From: Diphasiastrum complanatum
Taxonomy: Eukaryota; Streptophyta; Lycopodiopsida; Lycopodiales; Lycopodiaceae
Reading direction: 5' to 3'
Length of the DNA: 64,000 bases
Assembly: GCA_029204225.1 (NCBI GenBank)
Contig: CM055105.1
Coordinates: 13,597,721 to 13,661,720, forward strand
Position numbers and translations under genes: made by a program. Numbering within the stretch: the stretch's first letter is position 1; each line of letters starts with the position of its first letter. Shown here one piece after another: positions 31,586-42,200 of this stretch. The notes beneath the pieces are model-generated. The model saw only the letters and a program-made list of their open reading frames with translations, made no database searches and was not told the DNA's origin.

Positions 31586-32560
31586 TTAACTCCTAGGATC
31601 CCGAATGAAGCTTAATAAGTTGCATAAATAAACATGCTTTTTCCTTGATAGAGGTTTAGTCAGAATATCAGCCAACATACTATCGGTGCGATAGTAACTT
31701 AATTTAACAATCTTGTTCAGAACTTTATCTCTAAGAAAATGAAATTGAACTTCAATGTGTTTAGTTCTAGAGTGAGTTCGTGGGTTTAGAGATAGAGCTA
31801 TGCAGCTCTAATTGTCGCAATAGAGTATAGTTGGTTTGAGTTGAGAGGACATCAGATCTTGAAGCAATCTTCTGAGGCAAATGATTTCCTTCACTATAGA
31901 GGTGGCTACTATTCCATGAAATGGGTCCTCCTTCTGCTAGAAATCATAAATAACCAAAAGTGGATTTTCGTGTGTCCACATCTCTAGTCCAATCAAAGTT
32001 GATAAGCACGTAGAGTTAAAGCATCATATGTATTTCCATTATAAATCAGAGCATAGTGTTTCGTGGCTTGAATGTATTTTAATACTCTCAGTAGAGCTTT
32101 CCATTGAAGTAGGCCGAGATTTGACATAAATTGTGAGAATGTGTTGACTATATAGGCAAGATCGAGTTGAGTGCAAACCATGGCATACATGATTGATCTG
32201 ACTATCGACTGATAGGGGCATTTGTACATCTCCTTATTCTCTGCTTCAGTCGTCGGGGCACATGTCCTTCGATAGTTTAAATCTTGGATCCATAGGCGAG
32301 TCTGTCAACTTGTAGTCTTCCATCCCATACTTGTAGAGTACACTGGTTAGATACCTTTCTTGGCTTATCGCGATCATTCTGCTTGCTCTGTCTCTAGCTA
32401 TCTTGATCCCAAGGAGGTAATGCACATGGCCTGAATCGATCATTTCGAATTCCTTCGATAATAGAGACTTATCTTGTAGTAACTGATTCGAAGAGGAAAG
32501 TGGTTGCATGTTAGTACTACCATGAGTTTTCATCATTCTCTATATTGTAAGTGAGAATCT
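31586..32560 (-). pseudogene. Copia-3 RT end and RNase H, broken
   Basis: The - strand reads in broken frames. Late RT: FEMIDSGHVHYLLGIKIARD and SQERYLTSVLYKYGMEDYKL (32246-32536). RT to RNase H linker: SIMYAMVCTQLDLAYIVNTF and WKALLRVLKYIQATKHYALI (31993-32229). RNase H end: VQFHFLRDKVLNKIVKLSYY and DILTKPLSRKKH (about 31630-31760). The polypurine tract and LTR follow. Gag, protease, integrase and early RT are missing. Confidence 0.85.
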
Positions 32561-33780
32561 CACTATTCTGGATGATGAATCAAACTTTGTACCAAAACCA
32601 TGCCCATGGTTGTGAGCCAGCAGGGATGGAGATGGTTGCTCAGGGAGTGACAATTGATACTTTGGCGAGTAATCAGGTGAGCTGCATGGTTATATGCATA
32701 GTAGTCTCTAGGTAGGCGTCACATGTTGTTTCCATCCATCATTATTTGGTAAGCAGGATGCAGTTTTTGGTTAGATCCAGTTGGAGTCTAGTTGCACTAC
32801 AGGTGGATAGATTCTTGGGGAGCTATAAGCGGGCAATGGATACTTGGTGATCAGATGGTACAGGGTACAGGGTTCTGGAGCTATCCTACCTGATATGCTA
32901 TGGATCGTGGGTGAGTTATTCATCACGATAGTGGATCTAGTTTGCATTTGCTTTGGCTTGGATGCTATGATGGATGTTGTGGGGAGATAGGCTCCTTGGT
33001 GGGAGGCCTATATACTGGTCAAATCAGAGTTGACAACGTCAAGCATGGAAAGTTGAACCTACATGGGATGTAGGAGAGGCAGATCATCATCAGTATCTCT
33101 GGGAGATGGACGAGCTACTCAGGTATAGCCTATGGTGAGGTTTGTGTACATTCATTCATTGATTCCTTGGTAGACTCTTGTGCTTAGAGCATGGGAAATA
33201 AATGAGGATCAGCTTTCAGGACTTATTGGATAGTTGGATATGCTTGGACGTGAGAGCATCTTAGTAAAGGTGCAGGCCATGGTTGAGGACCTGATTTGGT
33301 GACCAGTGGTGTAGCAGCAGATCTACAGGTGGCACAGGTGTTGGTACGACAGGATACCACTTATGGGCAGGCCTTGGTCATGTATTTGACGCTTTATCAT
33401 TTGTGTTGGTTTGCATGAGTGTGTGTGGGCTTGCATGTTGCCTTGTCACGAGAGTCTAGATCTGAGTCGGAGTTGTATGTGGTTGTGCATTTGCTACAGT
33501 AAAACAAAGTTATCATTTTATGCTCGTTGACTTGTCATTGTCTACTAGTTGTTTATCTGGTGAGGGTGCAATCTTATGGTGGCAGTAAGATTTTCTCAGG
33601 TTGAGCCTCAGTTGCTCATTTATGTCAGCTTTACAGGTCTGTGCTTGTAAGTGTCTGATAGGATGTTAGCCTAGCTAGATGGAGGATGTAAGTCTCATGG
33701 TGGCAGTGGGATTTTTTAAGGCACCTTCGCCTTTTCAGCCTTTTTTGTGTTCTCGCATTTTTGGCTGACCGATTTCGCCA
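32561..33780. other. No recognisable feature
   Basis: Moderate GC, with repeated CATGG/GGTGG words and no long frames. A decayed internal part of a retrotransposon is possible, given LTR remains on both sides, but nothing specific supports this. Confidence 0.4.
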
Positions 33781-33784
33781 AGTT

Positions 33785-34212
33785 ATGAGTAACTCTAAAA
33801 AACAACTGGACAACCAAATATCCCAAAGGCGGTTGGCGGTTATCAACTTTTGTACATAGTGGCATAAATAGCCTTAAAAGCTTGTAAGATATTTCCTCTC
33901 TTGTAAATCTCTATATTAGTTGAATCAAGCTATGTAAGTATTTATTTTTGAATTTCTCTTTCAATCAAAGTTATCTGTAGCCAGCATTATCACGCTCAGC
34001 AAGCTGAAGTTATTACTTCAAGCTATTGTACTCACTGTTGATATTTTTATCAGAGTGCAATTTTTGTCTCACTACTGCGTTGTTCATTTGCGCAAACTGT
34101 ATGAATTCTTCTACTTGAATATTTCTGTTGCTAACTGTTGCGTTTCCGTTCCTACACGCCTACGCTCTGAGCAACCGAGCCTCCACTGCGCTTACGACCA
34201 CCGTTTTACGAC
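33785..34212 (+). repeat. Copia-4 LTR (approximate left end)
   Basis: The right end GTTTTACGACA abuts TGGTATTAGAACAGGC (34213-34228), a decayed initiator tRNA-Met primer site. A TATA-like GGCATAAATAG lies at about 33860. The segment 33993-34212 recurs at 34273-34490. The left end is uncertain. Confidence 0.65.
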
Positions 34213-34272
34213 ATGGTATTAGAACAGGCATTTTAGTAATCTGCATTTTTACTGCGGATTATCAGTCTTGTC

Positions 34273-34490
34273 AGCAAGCTGAAGTTATTACTTCAAGCTA
34301 TTGTACTCATTGTTAATATTTTTTTATCAAAGTGCAATTTTTGTCTCACTACTGCGTCGTTCATTTGCGCAAACTGTATAAATTCTTCTACTTGAATATT
34401 TCTGTTGCTAATTGTTGCGTTTCCATTCCTACACGCCTATGCTCTAAGCAACCGAGCCTCCGCTGCGCTCACGACCATCGTTTTACGACA
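34273..34490 (+). repeat. Second copy of the Copia-4 LTR right part
   Basis: About 218 bases starting CAGCAAGCTGAAGTTATTAC and ending GTTTTACGACA closely match 33993-34212. The second copy is followed not by a primer site but directly by protease-region coding sequence, so a deletion or recombination joined an LTR to mid-element. Confidence 0.88.
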
Positions 34491-34861
34491 GGGCTAGCTC
34501 CCACATGACTTTCCAAAAGGACACATTCTCAACCTTACACTCTTTTTATGGTGCTAGTAAATTTATTTCTTTAGCAAATGATCAAGAGTGTAAGATAGAT
34601 GATACTGGTACCATCTCATTAAGTCTAGGATCTAGCAAAAGGATGGATCTAGACAATGTCCTTTTTGTACCATCAATTACCAAGAGCTTGCTTAGTGTTG
34701 GACAACTAATGGGTGATGGTTTAGATGTTCACTTCAAGCATGGAGTTTGTTCCATCATGAAGAATGATAATTGCATAGCAAATGGTGATAGGTTATGTTA
34801 TCATATTTGGGGGCTCATTAGTAATCTTCTAGACCTGAATATGATTCATTTTCGATGTTAA
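34491..34861 (+). pseudogene. Copia-4 protease region
   Basis: ASSHMTFQKDTFSTLHSF, DDTGTISLSLGSSKRMDLDN and LFVPSITKSLLSVGQLMGDG form a clear Copia protease and post-protease reading of about 118 codons. The Gag part and catalytic Asp lie in the deleted portion. Confidence 0.85.
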
Positions 34862-35545
34862 GATCAGGTCTTAGAATTGTAGATAAATACATTATTGTTT
34901 CCAAGGCTAAATTTGAGGAGGAGTGTGAAAAATAGCCTAATTTGGCAAATCTAGCCACGTAGAACATTGTAAATATTGTGTATAATTGGGTTCCACACAT
35001 GTAAAGTCAAGATGCCACATGACAACCCACTCCTAATAGAGGCTAGGTCGAATTTAGAGAGTTGGTCAAGTCCATTTGGTAGTGATTTCTAGATTATAGG
35101 ACCTACACCTAGAATTGTGGTAAGATTTTGTACCTACTTGGCATAACTCTAGGAAATAGACTTAGGTTACACATTAGGGCAAGAAAGTTGAGTCTACTTC
35201 CTTATTACATGTTGGATTTTCACCTAATTTTGCAAAGGAAGTGAGTTTACTATGTAGCTTCATCTCTCCATATTGAGAAGATAGAATATTTTTGGAGCTC
35301 ATTGGCAATCTCAAGCTAGTTCACTATGTACATTGAGTTTTTGTGATCCAAATGAAACCAAATCAATTTTTGCTTCTTTCTCAGCTTGAAGGTCGTACTA
35401 CAGCCTGTATTACACACGTGCGGGCTCGGATTTCAATGTTGATCAATGTTTTGATTGTTACTACTTGTTGTTTGTCAAATTGCCAATCTAGATCAAGTTT
35501 TTGATGACTAGTTTTTTGATAGATTGTTAAGCAAGCATCCAATCA
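34862..35545 (+). repeat. Possible LTR-like segment in the Copia-4 remnant
   Basis: GAGGAGGAGTG at 34916 is a purine tract followed by TGTGAAAAATAGCC, which could start an LTR. No partner copy was identified, so this is tentative. Confidence 0.3.
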
Positions 35546-35548
35546 CTC

Positions 35549-36005
35549 TTGTGGATCTTTTGTAGATCCATTTATGGTCCTAAAGTACAGTACTTTCACA
35601 GAAGCAATTTCAACAGCTTGCTATCTACAGAATTAAGCACTAAAGCAGTCGACTCAAGGACTCCCTTCAAAGCCTTTCATGGATACAAACTGAGTCTAAA
35701 GCACCTCCGAGTGTTTGGTTGTCTTTGCTGTGTGCAGAGTCCGTCTGACCTAAGAAAAAAACTCAATTCTATTTTGTGAAATGCCAGGAGCAAGCATATT
35801 GAGGTGGCATATCACTTTGTGAGGGAGCAAGTCATGACAAAGGAGGTGGAACTTCAACATGTTTCTTCAAGGGAATGTGTAACTGATATCTTCACCAAAG
35901 CATTGAAAAAAGACTTGTTTATGAAACATGGGACTTCACTTGGAGTATTCTCAAAGTCTATGCTAAAACTAGTTGAAGAGAGATATGTGAGAGATTTCAA
36001 CTAGT
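35549..36005 (+). pseudogene. Copia integrase end joined to an RNase H end
   Basis: 35620-35765 encodes the integrase C-terminal TPFKAFHGYKLSLKHLRVFG then SPSDLRKKLNS. Right after it, 35786-36004 encodes the RNase H C-terminus SKHIEVAYHFVREQVMTKEV and TDIFTKALKKDLFMKHGTSL. RT is deleted between the two. Confidence 0.85.
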
Positions 36006-37635
36006 TTAGTCAAATTTGATCATATTTGTTTATTTGGCAATTGAGGCCAATTTTTATATTAGACTTATAGATTTGTCATTTCAAAGTTATCTTAATTCAA
36101 ATGTTTTTGAAATACCATTTTTAAAAAGTGAGGGAAATAGTAGGAGGTCAAGTTTAGTAGATTCAAATTTAAACGTTGGAAACATTAAATCTAGTCCACA
36201 TTATTGGTATGGTTTTTGATATGGAAAGAAACCAAGATCATTGATGAGTCATGGATCTATTATGTATAGTTGTACACATGTGGGAAGAGAAGCATTCTCT
36301 CTCTCTCTCTCTCTCACATCTCATTTCATTTCATTTCATTTCATTTCATGCTTATACATGAGTTTTCTTGGATTCACTATCCATTGGTGCATTATATTGG
36401 TGATATCTAACAATCTTGTGTGTAAAATGCTCATATTATGCTATATTCGGATCCACACATGTAAAATACAATAGCTTACTATTTTTGTACGAACATCAAC
36501 TTCATTTTGTCATATGTTTAATGTTTGATCAATATCTTATTGAGTTTGCATCTATTTCATTAAGTGGATGTTGATTTTCTATGTTACAAATGTTGTAGAT
36601 TGTGTTGGCTTTCTAAATCAAAGATCAAAAGAATAGATTGGATCTTAATTATTCATATTTCTTCAGTCAAAACTTTTTTTTTTTAATCCGAATTTTTTTT
36701 TTGCATGAATATAAATTTTTTGTTTGTTAAAAAAAATACAATTTTCTCAAAAAAAATTTCTGGGTTCCGGAATGGGCAACTATGGTGTATACTGAAATAC
36801 ATGAAAGTATACCACAAAATGTGGAAAATTATAAAATTATGAAGACTATGAAAGGTATTGTCTTTGTGGGTGCCTTCAACATGCTTATAGATGTTGTATT
36901 TTATGGGATTTTGAATATTTGCTATGGATTATTCTTTGCAGCCATCTCCAATATAAACCTATCACGTAGATAGTCAACAATTTTATGCAAGAATCACATT
37001 CAGCATGTTGAAAACAATGCATAAGATCGAAGTATCTAGTGGTGGGTGATAAAGTCATCCACATGCAGCTTTTGCTATTCCACTTATGATCTATAATACT
37101 TGAACATGCAAAGAATTGCAAATGAAATTGAAGATGCAGGATACCGATGTAAAATTTTGTTGAATGTGAAGCCCTCTCGATCAGTGCAACAATGTCCACA
37201 TTGAAAGAGCATTCTGATCATCAAATTTTCCAGAATGCATTTTAAAACAAGTCTTGATAATCAGCAGGTACCCTCAAATAAGTGATCATGTATTTTCCAT
37301 TTTATCCTACCCTAAACATTCCAATGGCGACAATGTCGCAAAAAGTCTTGAAAGCTTTCCATAACCAAGGTACAGTGACGATGATCATTCATGTTTCTCA
37401 AATAACCTTATACCTAGTGAGATCAACTACGCAACATAGATGCTATAGATAGATCATACAAAATATAGAATATGAAGGTGCTTATCTTGTGCGTAACTTG
37501 AAGTTTGTGTACATAATGGGCAACGGTATGGAACTAATAGTGGTGTAACACCTGGCTGGACAGGAAAACATTGATTTCATATCATTGTGACACAATATCA
37601 GATAACAACCACCGCCCTGACTCATATGCATGCAA
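36006..37635. other. Retrotransposon tail, TIR-like end and helicase downstream DNA
   Basis: 36298-36320 is a short (CT)n followed by TTTCATTTCA repeats. 36762-36781 ends TTCCGGAATGGGCAACTATGG like the right end of the TIR elements, but no left end was found. 36781-37635 has no supported gene; the last part is probably the helicase 3' UTR on the - strand. A weak - strand reading at 36885-37199 was not identifiable. Confidence 0.4.
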
Positions 37636-38085
37636 TCAGCGCTTGGTTTCAGTACGGGGTTTCATTGAGCCCCAAAATTTCTTATTTTTCTCCCTTGAAT
37701 TTGAGGGATCTCTTAACCATCTCACTGCATCTGCGCAAACAACTCTTTCTGCTTGCTTTTTGCTCTTCGCTGGCTCCCCAACAAACCTGAGATCTCTTAC
37801 TTGTAATATAGACACAAACTGGCGATCATTTTCAGGGCCTTTGATAATACTGGTATTAAGAAATGGCCTGATCCGTATTCCTTCTTTCTGTAATTGCTCC
37901 CTTAATTCATTCTTTGCATTGAATGAGGTCCCACAGCTTTTTAAGGCCACCAAATCATTTACTTTGTTGAGGTCAATGCAGCCACTAACAAATGATCCTT
38001 CACAATGATCCCCATGGAGCAGATGCTGAAGTGCCATCAATAATGGGCTATATTCACTGTAGATATTCAAGCTTGGGGAACGAAA
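37636..38085 (-). CDS. Helicase last exon (dsRBM-like C terminus)
   Basis: Acceptor GTTGCAG, stop TGA at 37638-37636. Encodes [20 protein letters not shown] then a basic alpha-beta segment ending [18 protein letters not shown] and a Lys/Arg-rich tail. The spacing and the KSKKQAE helix start resemble a double-stranded RNA-binding motif; this is a pattern-level call. Confidence 0.9.
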   Translation of the reverse strand, partial: FRSPSLNIYSEYSPLLMALQHLLHGDHCEGSFVSGCIDLNKVNDLVALKSCGTSFNAKNELREQLQKEGIRIRPFLNTSIIKGPENDRQFVSILQVRDLRFVGEPAKSKKQAERVVCADAVRWLRDPSNSREKNKKFWGSMKPRTETKR

Positions 38086-39139
38086 CTGCAACAGCCCAAG
38101 TGAGAGTTGAAAGACGCCAAAATCAGTACGTTCCCTAACTTGTAAAAATAGAAAACATCAAAGATACCCTTTTGCCACACGACTAAAAAATGAAGAAATC
38201 TATCTGCAATGTGGTTAAGACATTGCCACGGCTGTAAAAGATAACTGACTTAATATAAGTTTGATCAGAATGCATCCAGGAACCCCAGCACTATGCAACA
38301 CTCGTTCCGGAATGTGAAACATTCTGGAACACAACCAAATTTGACACTCTATTGTTTTTTGTGCATGTTTTGTTATCTTCTTGAAAATATATTCTGTAAT
38401 ACATGATATAAAAAACAGTCTCAAAAAAGCCCTAAAAGTGGATATACTGAAGTTTAAACCTTAGGGCAAGGAAGCAATGAAAACATGAAGGTTCACAAAA
38501 AAGTTGAATGTCCAATTTATGAATTTTTATAGTTGAAATCAACTAGCATTAATGCTTAAGCACTTCTTACTTCTGCATATAGAACAAAGCTAGTCAACTC
38601 TAACGAATGTGATGATCTATAGTAGACTCTAAAGCTCTATCCATTGTTTGTCTGATGTCCATCATTTGACTTTTGTGCAGTTTCAGCACAAAGCTTTTCA
38701 ATGACTCAACTTGCCCCTATTTATTAGCTTAGCTCTTTGTACTGTCCTGAACTCACTTTAACTTTTCTCCAATTCCATGAGCTCCACTATTCGTTTCCCT
38801 TAGCTCATAAGCATCAAAGATGACAATGTTTGTACATAAGCAGCAGCAAACTCCACACCAGTTTGGCCCACCTCCAACTACCACAATCGCAGCAACAATG
38901 GAGTCACAGAGTCTAAGACTTTGTGACTGGACGATTGCACGCATCCTTTGTTATGTGGAGTATTCATTTCTGCAGCATCAACTTCTTTCTTTGTTCTGGA
39001 ATCGTCACTGTCTCTCTACGCCTTCTTGGTGCAGCTTTCCTGCTTGTTTTGGGCATCATCTGCTTTTTTTTTTTTTCTGTGGCATCCACTTCTTTCTTCA
39101 TTCTGGAATCATCACTCTCTCTCTCTCTCTCTCGTGCTT

Positions 39140-39203
<64 letters not shown>

Positions 39204-42200
39204 GGTGCAGCTTTCCTGCTTCTGCCTTTTTTTTCTTTGTTAAAAGTTACGAATTTTTATTTTATTCTTCCTGGCTACGTTCCGGAACGGAATGCGTTCC
39301 AGAACACATTCCGTTTCGGAACGGTGGGCAACCATGATATAGACTAGAGCTTAGAATCTGATTTTATGATTATCTGTAATTTAGCATAAAAGAACAAAAC
39401 CTAAGCTATTGTGATAGAATTTAATGTGTATATAGAGGCTACAGATATATAGATGCTTACAGCTATAATCTAGACAAGATACAATAACCAGTAATACATA
39501 GAATAAGATACATCATACTATATAGATAATAACCAATAAACTTTGGATAAAGATATTCCTATATTAGTGATTAACTTTCTTGCATATCAAAACCCTGGAT
39601 TATATATCGAGAGTTTCCCAGGGGAACACTAACAGGAACAGTTTTATGCAGACTGTTACATATCACGGAATACTGACTCATAGCAACCAATCAATCAAGC
39701 ATAGACCTTTAAAGAAAACAATTGTCACTATATGATTCATTATAGGATGACTACCACAAACACTGTCAATTTCAACTCCCTTATAAAATCTAGCAAAGAA
39801 TAAAAATAAAAACAATAGCATATCTACAACATTCCAACCGGAACATAAAAATTTGGAGAACATTCCTAACCGTGCATATTGTAAGCATTCCCAAATCACT
39901 TTCAAGTGTTAACCGAACCATCCTTGAAAACATGATCAAGCATTCACAACTTATGCACTTGAGCTCTACAAAATTAGTAAATCTGTTCCCTTGTGTTGAT
40001 AAGTAGGTAATAATATTAGACTTTTCCGAAGAAACACTGACAACTGTTAACGGTGTCAGCTAAATGATCGCAACAGAAATAGGAAACTGTAAACAAGTGT
40101 TATATTGTTCTTTATTTGAATGACTAACCTCACCTGAAAATGAACCACTTTTCAGAAAGTCATGAATACCTTTTTCTGGAGGAGAGTGTCCAGAGTATTT
40201 CGAAGATGTACGTAAAGGTTTGCTAGATCACGACGCATGAAGAACTCCAAACCGCTTCTGTCCATCAACAAATGCCCTGGCTGACATTTTCATCATGCTT
40301 TAGAGAAAATTCAGTAAAAGTCATTGAATTTTATTCTACAACAAATCTTCATAGCACACATAGATTGTTTTGTACATCTATTTCTATCAACCTGTTAATA
40401 TAACACGAATCCTATGCTAATTTTGTTCATGAAGTATCTACACATTGACTCAGCTTCACTGATCTAAGAAAGTACTTGTAAAACTTGAAGAGGAGGATAG
40501 ACATAGCATAATAAGAAGAGACTATGCTTCTAAGCCCAAAAACCAGCTGTCTGGTCAGTTTTATAGGATGTACGGAGTAGCAAAAATATGCAACATAAGA
40601 ACCAAACTAAATTTTTGAAAAGCTCATAAACATAATCTTTCTAAAAGCGGGTATGGTCTATCGATGTCTTGACTTACCGGTACAAAGCAACATGGTAAAA
40701 CATGGTGACTCACCTCATTACCAAATGTCAGCCGACCACCAAACAGCAGCAGCATTGAGTCTGATATTCCAGTGGCATCCCGTATGAACAAGTGAGATGT
40801 TTTAACTTTCTCATTGAACACTAACCATGGAAACCTTATCCCCATTTTATTTCTGGCATTGACAGAATTCTGCATATGCACTCTCTAAAAATTAAGCTCA
40901 GTTCATAATGGTGCATTGCAAAAATAAAAATCAGAACAATACTTGTTCATAGTAGAGCATTATTGCTCCTCCGTGATGTGCAGCTCCTTATTGGAAGGAA
41001 GTTGACTTACAGCATGAATCTCAACCTCTTCATCCTCCACTGTCTTAAAAGTGCACGAGACTGCATCTTTCTGTAAAGTGAAACGTTACTGCTTAGATGT
41101 GTATATGAGTGTGCATGTCTAGGTAAGTGCTTGTGTGTGTGGATGCACATGTATACGCATTACCAAAAATTCGTGAATTACAAAATGGATAATAAAAATT
41201 TGGACTCTTATAATAATTATATGCAGAATTGAGTTCCATCATTTGATGAGAAATCAACACGATGGCAATTTATCCTAGGTTTGCCTGTTGAGAAGAAGCC
41301 TTTTCATCTTGGATCTCTCATAAATGTTTTACAATCCTACTATGATGGTTGATGAATGCTTGCTACCATATGGTAATCTGTGCTGCTTGTTTGCAAGACT
41401 AGAGGGGGAGGACCGTAGCACTAAAGCTCCTTTGCATTAGGTCCACACACCAGGGTGTTTCAGTTCTAATATGATGGAAGGTCTCTCAAGTATTGTAGAT
41501 CTTAGAGCTATGGATAATTTCATGGTGAAGAAAGACAGCATCAGCAAGCATGTGGAACTTATGCAATCAAAGGAGCTAGCAGCCTTGTTAAGTAGCTTGC
41601 CTGACTGATATGATGATCTGACACGTGCCTTGGAGTCTGGAGAGTTATGCAGATCCTGGTTCAACCATGTTTCGCGACTTCCAGAACACTCCAGGAAGAG
41701 ATATGGAGCCATATGTATTTTCAAACTTCAAATTTAGACACTAACACTTTAGACTATTACTCCATTGTAAAACCAAAAATAAAAATTCGAAAACCAAAAA
41801 AAAAAGGTTTTTGGGGCACATTCCTGGAAACCCTAATGGGATTCCCCGGAACGTGTTTTGGAATGGAACTTGCCTATATGATTCAAGTGATGTTGCATGA
41901 ATCGCCGATTCGAAGCGGGGCCATTCCGGGAAACCCCAATGGGACTTCTTGGAACTTTGTTCCGGAATGGAACATGCATTTGTGATTTCAAGTAATGTTG
42001 GTTACATATCTAACATACACCGTAAAGGATGGTATGTTGTTGAGTTGAATGTTCATTGATAATTGTTTACAGGCTGGAAGAAATAAGGGGCTTGTCTCTA
42101 GATAGGTGGCAGTGGTTCCATAAACCTTTGCATGCCCTGGCTACCCTGCTTCATCTATGGAGGAGGCAGGATCGATTCCATGATCGAGAGCTCAGGAAAG

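Noticed and set aside
36885-37199. Possible hAT transposase reading on the - strand
   Set aside because: A loose resemblance in one segment only (IERASHSTKFYI); too weak to support a call without a profile search.
37571-38008. 145-codon + strand ORF
   Set aside because: It is antisense to the helicase last exon.
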